Of a DNA stretch of 64,000 nucleotides, positions 12,672 to 26,400 are shown piece by piece (position 1 is the stretch's first letter; each line of letters starts with the position of its first letter). The notes beneath the pieces are model-generated. The model had not been told where the DNA came from. It worked only from the letters and a program-made list of their open reading frames with translations, and searched no databases. Source of the stretch: Pelecanus crispus (taxonomy: Eukaryota > Chordata > Aves > Pelecaniformes > Pelecanidae); the NCBI RefSeq assembly GCF_030463565.1, contig NC_134646.1, forward strand, positions 19,945,296 to 20,009,295, in the 5' to 3' direction. The position numbers were made by a program, and so were the translations under genes.

Positions 12672-15600
12672 TACTGTTATCTGAATTGCACCAGATACAA
12701 CGTGCTTGTGCTCTGACTACCCATCCCTGCTTGCTTTTCTAAGTTTGATAGTGAGGAATAGCTAGGACAGGATCCTCAGTCCCTTGCCTGAAGACCAGCG
12801 CTGAGGACCAGGTCTGGAACAGCAGACATCATCAATATTTCTAAATATTTAACTTGAACAAGAAAATTGCTGACCTGCTCTCAGTGAACAATGGTGAGCT
12901 ATAAACAATGTGTGGTTTGGTTTTTTTTATTCAGATGGTTACTCCTTCATGGAAAGTGTCAAGCAGCTGTCTACAAGGAATAACAGATGATGTTATGAAT
13001 GAGGCACTTCCTTTAGTTTCCTTAGAGTCAAGTCACTTTCTGTGATGCGTCACTTACACTCTTAGTGTAGTCAAAATACTAGACTGTACCGAGGCTGGAA
13101 GACTTAATTGCCAAGATGAAAAGAGAACACATGTTAATTGAGTTTTTGAATGCCCATGGCAGTGTTTTGTTCTAGAGAGGGAAGACTCTGTGTGGGTAAG
13201 TCTGCAGCATTCACCAGTACTAAACTAACCTCAAGTAGGTGGATGTTATTGTTGCATTACTGTTGATTTGGGGAGCAAATCTGTAAATGACTCTTCTCTC
13301 TCAGTTTGTGGATTCTTAGTACATAATTAATGGAGCATCATGCACGCTAACCTAAATGCTGATTAATCCTCCTAGCTAGTGGTTCTTAAACTAGTGAACT
13401 TCTGTATAATTAAAGATGTGAAAATACAACTTCAACTTCTTGCTCTTTTTATATGCTGTCCCTTTAAGGCTGTGCAATGACAAAACTATTTACTGTTCCA
13501 CTTCAAGCTGGAAGGAGGAGTAGGTTTGGAGTTGAAATATACTGACCTTCATGACTTCTGCGTGACCTTCAGATTTCCAGAGTTTAGTATCTTGATTTTG
13601 AATGTTCCATTCAAAATCTGAGAACTGTAAAATCTGAGAACTGTAAAGGCCTATAGCTAAGCATTCAGATCAGCCCAAACCAGTATTTTCTGCAAATGAA
13701 ACATCTGTTCTCTCTTTCTGTCTGGGTCGTGATAGATTGTATCACACACTTCAGTACGTTATCTTAATATTGGTTTACATCTGTAATATTAGTTCTCTTT
13801 GTGTTTAGGAGTGCACCATGTTGATAAGACTGGCCCTTTACAGAAGTTAAGTATGTGGCTCTTGACTGACCTTAAACCTCTGATTATGAAAATCCCTTGA
13901 TTTTTCAGATAGTCAATATAATTCATAGCAGTGCTATTTCTCAAGCCAGATACAATTAACAACCAACTGGATCTATACAGTGACCTGGCCCTCCTTCAGA
14001 GTTAGCTTTACAGCTGTCTCATGGCTACAGCTGGTACTGTCCACAGTAGATGATGATTTGTTTAAAGACTCAAGCTGTGAGATGTTGTAATGAAGAGACA
14101 AGTGGAGGATTTGTGGATAGATATCTAAAAAAGATTTGGATGATAGAGATGTATCACAGAAACAAGATGCTTCTGAATTGGTGACTTGGGGGAAGAATAA
14201 AAATCTTATCTAAGATATTACTATCTGTCACAAGTCTCATCAAAATGAAACTGAAGTGTGTCAGACTATTGCTATCTGAATATTTCCTTGAGGTTATATT
14301 AAACATGTTAAAAATTAACACATCGCAGAAACTTCTTTTTACCTAAGGAGCAGTAACTGACTTGCTTTCATGTTCCCATACATTTATTTGATATTGCCAT
14401 ACTGGGAGCTCCCTTGTACATGTGATTCTCCTGTCTATGGCTGTGTGCCTCAGTAATGGCCTTGGTCTCCTCTGATGTGATTTCTAGTTTCTTCCCCTGC
14501 AATATCAGGTGTGTACTTAGTATGTACTAAATATATAATCCAAATATGTGCTCAGCTGCTTTTCTTGTAGGTGAGAGCTCAGAGCTTCATTTGATACAAG
14601 CATCAGATATGGATGAAAAGCATTGCTTAAAATCAGTTATGTTTGGCTTTTGTGTTATTGCTCAGTTTATTTAGAACATTAAAAAAAAGTCACCCCAACA
14701 GCACTGATTTATCTTAAGACTCATGGGTTTTGTGTTGGTGGCATACCCAGAATAAGTAAAACATACACCATCAGCCTCTTTTACAGTGAGACACAAAATA
14801 GTTTTGGAAAGTATATGTGCAGTTGCAGTTAAAGCATGAGGATAAATGTAGCATATATGCCAGAGGCGAAAACCTTACGACTTGGGTGCTGTGAACTATC
14901 ATTTAGTAGCCAGTGGCAGTTCTGTCCGAAAGCAGCGTTTCTACTCGGCTGTAGAAATACTGTTAGGTGAGAAGTAGCTAGGGAGAAGTGAGAGTGTCAG
15001 TTAAGGACCAAAATAAGCAAGAGTTCTCTAAAGGAACTCCCTAAAGGCTAAAGACGCTATATCTTACCTCTGAATGAATAATACATGGTGCTTTTCAAAC
15101 CCCTTGTACAGCATTTCAACTTCTCTTTTTCCTCTTGTTTGTCTCTGTTCACTTTTGTAACTTCAGTAGGTTGCCTCTGAAGCTTTGTGTTAGCTTCAGT
15201 CTCAGTGGTAATAGTGACTTCTTTGAAGGGCATGTTAAACAAAGCAAAGGGGGTGAGTATCAGTACTGGAGGATTAATTTGAAGTTAAAAGAGGAGAACC
15301 AAAATATCAACATTTTTCCTCCTAATGAACTAGAAAAACATCTTAGGATAGTAATTTGTCAGATCTGGCATAACAGAAGTTAAGTTTTCGGCAGAAGAAG
15401 GTATTCCTTGCTACAAACTATATAAATAACCCATGATCTGTAATATCTTTGAGCTAGTTTGTGGTTTTAGAAGAAGTAAAATCTTTCTCTTAGATACCTT
15501 TTAAAGGAGGAATATTTACCTTGCTTACAGCACCATTAGTGAATATTCTAGGCATGTTGATCTTGCTTTAACCTGCCTGGCCCAGTGCAGCCAACAGCCT

Positions 15601-17099
15601 TGTCACCGCACAGGACATGGAGCTGGCAGCAACCCTGTGACCTACAGCAGAAACGAGTATGATCACCTCATGTCACTTCCTGCTCTTTCTCCAGTACTGA
15701 TGCATGAGGAGTTGTAAATTTAGTAAGAAGCATGGACGCTTTCAAAATATCCCAGAAGGAAATCAGTTCTGGTCCCAGACATGTGACAGATTTTTATTGT
15801 AGAAGAATTTTGTGTTACTTCCACCAGAGACCATGAGCAGAAATCACTAACTACAGCAATCATCAACTTTTAGCGTAGAATGAAGAATGAATGCATAAGA
15901 AATTAACCAGAAAACATGAAAACCAAAGCTAGCCAGTGTAAGAGGGGACCACGCTACGAAATACGCTCTCCAGAGACTTTGTCTTAAAACCTTACAAATC
16001 CATTTGCTTCCCTTGCCAAAATCTAACAGAACTCTTGCTTGTAAGCTGATTTAATAACTCCATGCTTTCAAACAGTATTCATTTTTTCCTGTGGCCTTCA
16101 TAATCTTCTACAAAGCACGTGGATGCACAGCTTAGATCTCACGGAGTTGGCTTTCATGGCTTTTAGACACACAGAGCTGAAACTTAAAATATGCTACCAA
16201 ACTGGAAAAAAAAATTGCTCTTCCCCTACTGCTTAACTTTTTTTTTTCAAATAAAAAGGTGGACTTCAAGCTTAACCTAACTGAAGCTCACAGTATCAGG
16301 GGGAGTAAAATATTTGAGTGACAGAAGCAGAAAAAGCCTTCTCCCCATTGTGGTATCCCTGATTTGTCTTTCATGTGATGTTGGGATACCTAAGATTCCT
16401 TTAGTCCGAGCTGTATAAATCTTTGACACCTTAGATATCTTCAGCTAAGCTGGGTAAACAGTCTAAAATAAAAGCTAGCAAGTAGGAGCAAACTTTTGCG
16501 TAACACTCATTGTGATGCTTTAAATATCGATCTGTTGGATTAATGAGGTTGCTAGATAAAAAATAATTTTCATTCCAAGCTTTTTCTCCAAGTGTAAATT
16601 CTTGTTCTCTAGTTCTGTAGAAGCTTTTTATATTTTGCTTACATTTGCATAAAACGCTTAAGGATTGCTTTAGGTTTTGAAGAGACCTAGGAAAGCTGAG
16701 TAGTAAGTATGTACAAGATACCCGTTGGGGTCAGATCAATAGTCTGTCTGTGGCAGCAGTGATGAGAGATGCTTTTTAAGGACCAAAGCACAGCTGTCTG
16801 TGGGCCAGGTCCCTTCTGTTCCTCTGCCATCCACAGCAGTGAGATCAGGAATGTTGGAAGATACATCCTTGCCTTTTCTGTTTCCTGTCTTTTTCAAGAA
16901 GTGTGGGCAACAAGTTCACAAACAATGGCTTTTCCTAAAGGTACCTGCATAGGATTCTTGACTGTGGGTCTTTTTTCCCCCTTCTCCTTCCACCTTCCCC
17001 AAGTAGGATTATAGGTAGTATTTATAACATGTAACCAAAGTGTTAGGTACTAGCAGTACCTAATGTCTCATCTGCTTTTTTTTGTGTTTTTTTAAACAG
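12672..17099 (+). other. KLHL8: KLHL8 intron 1, second part
   Basis: AT-rich unique sequence. It has a small exact tandem duplication of 16 bp at 13613-13644 and a polypyrimidine tract at about 17076-17094 leading to the acceptor AAACAG at 17094-17099. No exon was recognised. Confidence 0.7.
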
Positions 17100-17422
17100 G
17101 AAGATGAACAGAACTTAACTACATTTTAGGACTTGGCTCCTGATGGGCTGGATTTTGTCTGGGCAGGAGTTTTTGAAGATTCACGCAGTGAAAGAAGAAA
17201 CAGCCAATGGCTTCAGAATCCATGGTCCCAGAGCAAGCAAAACAACATCTGATAAAGGGAAAAAGGCGGCAGCAACAGCAGCAGCAGCAGCAAACTAGAT
17301 CTTCCAACAGTGATGGTGAAGATGACACCTTTGTATTTGAAGCAAATGAGGCTTGGAAGGATTTTCACAGCTCTCTTCTTCACTTCTTTGAAGCTGGAGA
17401 GCTCTGCGATGTTACACTGAAG
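17100..17422 (+). CDS. KLHL8: KLHL8 exon 2: 5'UTR end, start codon, residues 1-72
   Basis: Acceptor TTTAAACAG ends at 17099; donor AAG followed by GTGATA begins at 17423; the intron phase is 0. The coding part begins at ATG 17207, context CCAATGG. It carries an eight-glutamine run (17270-17293, residues 22-29), encoded by CAG with two CAA. It then enters the BTB domain at GELCDVTLK. Two upstream ATGs precede the start: 17104 opens a four-codon frame ending at 17118. ATG 17143 opens a 51-codon frame that overlaps the KLHL8 start and ends at TAG 17296-17298. Confidence 0.95.
17143..17298 (+). promoter_or_regulatory. Overlapping upstream ORF in the KLHL8 leader
   Basis: ATG at 17143 (G at +4) opens 51 codons in the +1 frame relative to KLHL8 and stops 91 bases after the KLHL8 start. 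It therefore competes directly with the main start. Its C-terminal end reads the CAG tract as GCA codons, giving an alanine run. Overlapping upstream ORFs usually lower main-ORF translation. Whether this one is translated is unknown. Confidence 0.5.
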
Positions 17423-20400
17423 GTGATATTGTCACACATCCACTGCATTTAAAAATCTGAGTAAGCTATGAATAAGCGTGCTGGAGGTGGCTGTGAATTT
17501 GGGCAGGGGTATGGAAGCCACAGAATACCTGTTGGATCTGAGGCATCTCTAGATATGCTTGTGGGTTTTTTTTTTAGTTAGGAAATTTACAACTGAAATG
17601 TAAACACTTAAGATATTGACAGGCTGAGAGAGGAAGTACATGAGTCTGACCTCACCCAACTTGCCTTCTAAGCAAGTTCCCACAGTTGATGAGTATATTA
17701 CTGTGCAATTTCAGCTCCTTTTAGCCTCTTTGTTCTCACACACTTTCATCCCCAATTTTATGTCTATTTTTGCATTCTGTGTTGCTCTGCTAGATCTTTC
17801 CTGGTAAACAGGATTTCCGGAACAAATCTAACTTCCAGCATTCTCAAAGAAAGAAAAAAAAAATACCCCAGACAATTATGTTCTACAGCTGATCAAAGAG
17901 TAAAGGAGGAGGAGGAAACCAGTTTTATGATTCTTGCATAGCATGGCTTTAATGCATTCTTTGCAACTCAGCTGTATATTACTTATATTCTGATCACAAT
18001 AAATTTTTATCTAGCATCTGTAACAGTGGTTGCCAGCACCTAAAAATATTAAGTATTGCTTAGCTAGACATCTTAGTAGTGCACGATAGTTATTTAAGAA
18101 AAAGAGATGAAGCATAGCTCCTATAACAAGAACAAATGACAGATGCTTTTAGGAGAAATTGTCTGCTACTTTTACTATTAGATATTAACAGGGAAAATCC
18201 TTGACAGATGTGTGTCCCTGGTGCCCCCCCCCCAGTGGGCATCTCATCTTTCTAAAACGCTTGGGAGACAATGGATATGTCTGAGAGGAAGAGGGTTTCT
18301 CTCCCTTCTGCCCCAGTGGACAACAGGAGTAGAATAAGCAGGAATATTTTTCTGTTCTGCTTCACAGCACATATTAAATTGCCTGTCACCAGGCACTGAG
18401 CAGGCACTACATGCAGCAGTGAATAGGTCTAGTGGCTAACAGTTGAGTTAGTGCTCACAGGACACTGAATGACAATACTGAAGCTGCTCCAGACGGCATG
18501 AGAGCCATCATCAGGTCTTTTTACATTTGTCATTTTAAAAGGCATTTTGGGGAAGAAGGTTCATGTCAGAACTCTTAACAAGCTTCCTCTTGCCTTTTCT
18601 TGACCTCATCCTCACCTTTCTTCCTTTCCACCCACCCTTGCAAGAAAGGCAGAAAGTCTTATTTTATAAACATAATTAAATGTATACTCCTGCTAGGGAA
18701 ACTTGGCTTGGAAAACACGCTTTACTGTGGCTGTAGTTTAACTTTCCCTAAGTAGGCTTGTATTAATGTTCATTTCTATTATGTGTGTGGAGCTACTTTG
18801 GTAATTTAAGAATATTAGATTGCATGACTTGGTTTCCAGTCCTCAAGTAGAGAATATAATCTATGGAGGCTAGAGCAACCTATGTACATCTTACTGTAAG
18901 GCTTCCTAAATCAGTTATTTTCAAGTAACTGGTAGCTATATCTTGAACAAGAATTTTTTTTTTTTCTGTAGTGCTCAGGCATTTCTCACATTTTAAGAGT
19001 AATTAATTCTCTACTGAACTTTCTGCTTTTGTACGTGACCTCTGATAGTAAGCAATTCTGGCATTGCTGTTGTCAGACCAATTTTTGATTTAACTGCTGG
19101 CATTTAAAATATGATAGTTAATAACTGGAGGGGAACTCTGATTTTGAAATACCAAGAACTTGCTAGATACTTAAAATTAAGCAGATTTGGGTAAAATAGT
19201 GAAGCCACTTAATTCAAAAGAAAGATCTAATTAGAGCATAGGATGATGGGCAGAATAAAAATCTCTGAAGGTGAGCATGGCCTAGGAGCTTTCCCTGATA
19301 TAGCAGACCAGCTGGTAGCATCTTTTTGCATCAGTACTATAATTAGTCGGAGTGCTGACACTGTAACAGTGATAAACTGTGGGAGCACACGGGGAGACTT
19401 CCTCTGCTCCAAAGAGTTAAAATTTGGAATTAACCTACTGCACTCTTACTGTCATATGAACAGTTTCCCTGTTAGAAGGCGGAGAGTGACAGATGCATAC
19501 CATCTGCTTTTCTCCTCTTGGTTTGGTTTTCTGTTCATTTGGTAGGTCTATGAATTGTTCCTTCTGAAGTGATCTAATTAACTCACACTGAACCATCCAT
19601 CTTTTCCTCTCTTAATCTCTGTACTCTATCATGTGTGTTTGCTTTCTGTACTCAACTTACTGCTCACCAGGCAGGTTACACTGGTGTTGATAATACGCAC
19701 TTTTAAAAAGGGTAGAGCAATTGTGTATTGAATCAGAGCTAGAAAAAACTCCAAATTATGCTTTATAATTTAATGTCCTTTTTTTTTAAAAAATTGCAAG
19801 ACAGCTCACTGTAACACCTTCATCTGAAAATGAACACGTAATTCGAGTCTGTCAGGGAAACTGGTTGCTTAACTCGGCCATCCCTTTATGTTACGCAGAC
19901 TGCAGAATGACAAAGGCTGTAAGAAAGCACTCCTGTAACAAATAAGTAGCGGGTTGTTCATTTACCTTCAATATTTACATTCTCTTTTAATGTAATTGAA
20001 TTCTAGAATTTTGTAAGTGAAAAGCTTAGTTTGCACTTCTGATCACAATTTTGAAAAATACCTTGTCTTTATGAGGAATGCTCTATCTTTTGTGGCTGAA
20101 CAGCTTCTAAAAATCTTAAAGTGATTGGTAACTTTTAATAATCCCTGTAATAGCTGTTATTACTGCGGTTTTACATGAATTTGCTTCTATAAACAGCATT
20201 ATAAATTCCTCAACAGTAGTAAAAGTCCAGACGTTTAAATTAAGTAGTCTAAAAATGTTACTTTACAATGTTTTTCCCCCCACTTAAAGTTTCTGAATAC
20301 ACATAAAACAAACAAGTGCCTAGCAGTCTCCTCCTGTCTCCAAGATGTATCTAGAAGGTTCTTAAGAATGTTTCATTTAAAAAATAGGACACGGCTCTCA

Positions 20401-23400
20401 AAGAAAAGCAAGTTCAGTGCATCAGTGCTATTGTTTCCTTGTGTTACGGCCTTGCCCTACTCTGGCGGCCAAGTTACAACTCAGATCTGCTTGGGATACA
20501 CTGATCTAATGTCAGAAGTACAGGGAAAATGGAGTTAATTTGTTTGAACAAAATACAGTAGCTCAATATATATCGAGTTCAGAATTCTTATTTCAGTTTA
20601 ACTGTCCATCCTTTCATAGGACATCCTTTCATACTGACATTCCAGTAAAAGATTGGGGTTTTTTTTGTTCTTTTTTTTCAGGTTGGTTCAAAGCTTATCT
20701 CCTGCCACAAACTGGTGCTAGCTTGTGTTATACCTTACTTCAGGGCCATGTTTCTTTCGGAAATGGCGGAAGCCAAGCAGACATTGATCGAGATCAGGGA
20801 CTTTGACGGTGATGCAATAGAAGACCTAGTGAAGTTTGTGTACTCCTCCCGGCTTACTCTGACAGTGGATAACGTCCAGCCTCTCTTGTACGCTGCTTGC
20901 ATTCTTCAGGTGGAACTGGTAGCAAAGGCGTGCTGTGAATACATGAAGCTGCACTTCCATCCCTCCAACTGCCTGGCAGTCAGGGCATTTGCGGAGAGTC
21001 ACAACCGCATTGATTTGATGGACATGGCTGATCAGTATGCTTGTGAACATTTTACAGAAGTGGTGGAGTGCGAAGACTTTGTGAGCGTGTCACCACAGCA
21101 CCTCCATAAACTCCTGTCCTCCAGTGACCTGAATATTGAAAATGAAAAGCAAGTTTACAACGCTGCTATCAAGTGGTTGCTAGCCAATCCACAGCATCAT
21201 GCTACGTGGCTGGATGAAATACTTGCACAGGTAGAGCAGACCAAGGTGCCAGGTGCCTGTCTCATCACTGATTTAGGTGTATCATCAACTGTTTGTACTT
21301 AGGTAGATCTCAAGATGAAAAATGTTCTTAGCAGCTGGTGCCTCATCTGGTATTCACAGTTGTGAGTTGACAGTGGAAGCAGGTTACATCTCTTGATTAT
21401 CAGGAAGTAGTAATTTTCTCCAGTTTCTGTAGAGAGAAGAGTACTTGCTTTATGCTTATGGCTGGGGCGGGGTGGGGAGCCAACAAAAAGCCGCGTCTTT
21501 GTTAGAGCAGAAACTTCTTAGATTTACATATAGTGGAGAACATAAAGCCATCACTTCACTTGGTTTGATACTACTACAGCTTGAAACGCTCACTTCCTTT
21601 ACTAGTAAGTATTTGTACTTAAGAAAGGAGAGCAAAGCTGTTGAGGAGGTTTTTTACATGGCTAGGAAAGTAAAACTGTAACAGAGATGTATCACACCAA
21701 GTTGTGCTACTTCTAGAATGTTCTGTATATTTAATTAACAAAAGACCAAGATGTGTTAGCCCTACTAGCAGGGTAGGAAACACAGGCGAGACCCTTTAAT
21801 GCTCACTAGACTAGCACTGCTGGTTACCTGTAGGATCCGAAAGGAGTTTGCAGTCTAATCATCTAGACTTGATGCAAGTCCCCTGCTTCTGAAAGAAACA
21901 CATACAGGTATCAAAAGGTCACTCAGCTGAACTTACTTAAACACCTATCAGACCACCTCCTGTGAAAGCATTAGGTACTTCAATTATTCAAGCTCCATTT
22001 GTGCTGTTATGGGGGTTTAAAATACAGTATTTGAGTCAGGTATGGAGAACCTGTGCTGGGGAAGAGAGGGGTACATGCCATGCGCTGCAGAATACCCTGT
22101 GTATCTTAGCAGGTAGGATCCACTGTGCTGCTTCAGTTGTCACTGAACTCCAACTTGAATATTTTGCATGTGGCAGAATTGCTAATATTGGCGTCATGTG
22201 AGTAACGAGAGGTCTACTAACATGCTGCTGTCATTGTCTTCATGCATCCTTTTTCACATTTCCTGATAAAAGATCACAACTGTTTATTAACTGTCTTCCA
22301 AAAACCTTCAGTTTCATCTAGATTAGCATGAGGGTTTTGGTACAGAAAAACTTTAGTACACTATAATTAAATTTACAGGCAATATAATTTGAGATTTAAA
22401 AAAAAAAAAAAGATTGATTTTTATTGCCCAGTTGTGCTAGCAGATAAGAGTAACAGCTTTATTCTATTCATGGAAACCAGAGTCTAGAACAAATCAATGA
22501 AAAAGTAAACCCCTTCCTGTAAATATGGGTTATTTGCCTGAGTATGCGGAGCCATCAGTTGATTTGGACATTATTGCTAGCAGAAAACATGACTGGGCTT
22601 CTTGACAGTTCTTATCCACATCGTAATCAGCCTTATGGGTTTCGCTGTTATAATGAGGTTCTGAATTTGTCAGCCTTGAGTTCCTACCACATCTCTAACC
22701 TCATGAGTTTATTAGCAGGGCTCTGGTGGTGCTTTTAATCAGCCTGAAATAAGCTGGGCCAAAGTAAAGGAAGAAGTGGGACTGAAAGCAAGTGGGTAAG
22801 GAAGAACTGGTAGAGACACTTGCTTACTTGAAGACAGGGATGCTTGTCAGCCATATAACAGCACCATCCTGCTGCTCCGAGAAGCACCAGAGATACTGGA
22901 CTTCTTCACCATTGCTGCTGAGCTAACTGGGAGGTGCTTGACAGCACTGATGCCAAACCTTAGGAAGTCAGATGGTGGTTTACTTCAGTTCCCCCCCTGC
23001 TAACACCTCTCCCACCTTTGCGCCTGATTGTACTTCATATTCCTCACTGTTTTTCTCACAAGGACAAATGAAAGGTTTGCTGAAATAAATGACTGTGGGG
23101 AGGAGGACATTTCAAGGCAGTCTTGGAGAGGCTGACCTTATTTCAGATCTTCCCTTGTCACTGGAGATTGCTCTGGGCAGTGACCACCTGTAGCCTCACC
23201 CAGAAAGAGCCTTCCATTCCTCAGCCTGGTCACCAGCTCTCTTCTGGGGAGCCACAGGAAGGATTTGGGGAAGGAAGCTATAAACTCTCAACCTGCCGCC
23301 CTGCCCCCCACCCTCCCCCATCCTGTAGTCTGTCAGGTCCACACTAGCGAAAGGTGTTACTGCACTAGCAGTACCTCCTTAGTAGGCGCTTAATTCATGC

Positions 23401-26400
23401 TGACAGTGTTTCCTTTTTGACTTGCTGCCCAAAGAAAATGAACCATTCTAGCAAAAGCCCTCTTACGCTGGCGTAGCAATGAGCTGAAAATTCATACCCT
23501 CAGCAGACTAACCTGACACAGGCTGTACTGTTACCTGCCTCATGCCGGGCAGGTGCAGTTGCAGCACAGGCAGCGGCAAATTCTCCTTCCTCCGCTCAGC
23601 CTGGGCCAAGGGACAGTTCTCCACTGCTGCTTAAAGGCAAATGGCTGTAGGAAATGTTTGTCACTAAAAAGAACTGTTCATACTGCTCTTATTCTGGAAA
23701 AAAATATGAAAGCCGCTCTTTTTAGTGAAGCGTGTGGGGCTGGCAGCTGGCTCAGAAGCTGCCATCTGTTATGCGTGCGTCACTGTAAATGGTGAGACTC
23801 AGTCAGTTCAGCCAGTTACTCCAACTGTGTTCATTTCTGTCAGGTACGGCTGCCTCTCTTGCCCATTTGTTTCCTTATGGGTGTTGTGGCAAAGGAAGAG
23901 ATTGTCAAGCAGAATCTAAAATGTAGGGATTTGCTGGATGAAGCAAGAAACTACCACCTTCACCTGAGCAGCAGGGCAGTGCCAGACTTTGAGTACTCCA
24001 TTCGCACAACACCAAGGAAGCAGACTGCTGGTAATTAAATGTGTGTCTGATTATCCAGTAGGGAGTGGTGTGGAGAAAAGGCATCTGTGCAGGGTTAGAT
24101 AGCTTGATATAAATGGTTGTTAATGACTTAATGCAAAATTGGGAAAGCCATTGTTTACCTCACTGGTAATTAGGTAATGTGCTGTATTTTCCTAGCAGAA
24201 CTTTTAGCAGTCATTTTCTTTTTTTAAAGCTTATTTTCTTTCTTGATTTATCCTGATTGGCTCTACCTGTATTAAAGCTAGAACTGTTCAGTATGTTATG
24301 ACCAGGCAGCATGCTCAAAGCTATACCCAAAACACTGGACACATCTTTTGGCACGAGAAGGTTGAGCTAACTTTTAAACTCTTTTGGCTAACCTACACCA
24401 AAAGTGAGCGATGAGTATTAGACTGCAAATCCTAAATTTTACATTGTTATATTTAACAAACAATCTGTTTATCTCCCTAAGCAAAATCACAGAAAGCATA
24501 TTTAAAATATGCATTGTTTTTGCAAGAGCACAGATAGTTAATTGCCATAGCGACATGCCAAGCAAAGGCCAAAATCCAGCATCCAATTATGCAGGACAAT
24601 GACTGTGCCCCTTGAAGTGAAATACAACTTCTCCTGAACTACATAATTTTCAGTTCACTCTGCTGTACAACTTTATCCCCCATCTTCCTGCTAGTTTTCT
24701 GGAAACCTGTTTTGTCTTTTTCAGGTGTGCTGTTCTGCGTTGGTGGTAGAGGTGGCTCGGGTGACCCATTTCGCAGCATTGAATGTTACTCTATCAGTAA
24801 GAACAACTGGTTCTTCGGCCCTGAAATGAACAGCAGGAGAAGGCACGTGGGTGTAATCTCTGTGGGAGGTCAGTAAGCCTATTCAAGCAACCCTTTTCAA
24901 AATCGTTGGCACTTGTTTGCTCCTTTTGCTGGAATTGGTACTTTTACTTAATAAATCTGTCTTGCAGTGGCTTAACTGCTGTATATTCTTCAATTTAGTA
25001 AAGCTTCTTCCCCATGAAGGGGTTTTTGATTCTGAAACAATCTAAGAGCATGCTTACTGAAAAGACATTACTGCACACTGAGAGAGTTGGGATGGTTCAG
25101 CCCGGAGAAGGCTCTGGGGAGACCTTATTGCGGCCTTTCAATACTTAAAGGGGCCTTAGAAGAAAGATGGGGACAGACTTTTTAGTAGGGTCTGTTGACA
25201 TGGGGTAATGGTTTTAAACTAAAAGAGGGTAGATTTAGACTGGATATAAGGAAGACATTTTTTGTAATGAAACACTGGAACAAGTTGCCCAGAGAGGTGG
25301 TAGATGCCACATCCCTGGAAACATTCAAGGTCAGGTTGGATGGGGCTCTGAGCAACCTGATCTAGTTGAAGATGTCCCTGCTCATTGCAGGGTGGGCTGG
25401 ACTAGATGACCTTTAAAGATCCCTTCCAACCCAGACTATTTTGATTCTGTGAACTGTATATAGCCTCTTGCCTTAATAGGTGATTTAGGGTTTTTTTAAT
25501 CCATTTATAAAGAAATGGCCTTACACAGCAGAGTCACCCAGAATTTGCTAGCACTCATACTAGCTCCCTTCATACTTAAATCCATACAGGCAAGTCACTG
25601 AGACTGTAACTCCTCCAAGAGCAGACCTACCTTTATTTTTGGGTCTCCATCTTCTGAAACTAGGTCCATGCAGTGCAGAGCAGCTTAGCACCCACAATGC
25701 AACTTCTCCTTGTACATGGTAGCCCCTGTGTTGCTGCAACAGAACAGAGATATTTTTTTTTTCCTCCATAGAAAATCTGGAGAGACTGAGAGAAATGTCC
25801 AAAACCGATCTGACCTGCAGTACTTAAGTTATGGGAAGATTTTTTGTCTGCATATCTCAAGCTTTTCTGTAAAAGTCCATGTTAGAACACATCTCTGGTT
25901 GAGTACAGCATATAAAAATATAAAGTCTGTACTTACTAAAATCCTGATATTGAAAACATTTGAAAACTTTAACCTTTATTTGAGCTTTTTGTCTCCATGT
26001 AGGCAGGGATATTACATAAATGAAAACTGAAATGTTGCTCAGGAATCTCTGTATTGTAAGATGTGTATGTGTTTCAGGTAAAGTCTACGCAGTAGGTGGA
26101 CATGATGGAAATGAACACTTAGGAAGCATGGAAGTGTTTGATCCTCTCACAAACAAGTGGATGATGAAGGCATCAATGAACACGAAGAGGTACGTGTATT
26201 TAAGTCCTAGCCTGTGATATATCATTTCTTGCTGATGTTGAAAAACATCAGGTCTGTCCTGCCTTTATTTGGGTTTCCCAACTGTGCTATTTTTAGGAAT
26301 TTTTTTTTCTTATTTTGGGGCTTTATGCTATCAAACACCTTTATTTACTAGCTGTAAAGCAAACACAAATCTGCATCACATACTTGCACACATCACATAT

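Noticed and set aside
20715-21302. Treating the 195-codon open frame as one gene
   Set aside because: It is KLHL8 exon 3 read through its donor; family similarity stops exactly at 21230.
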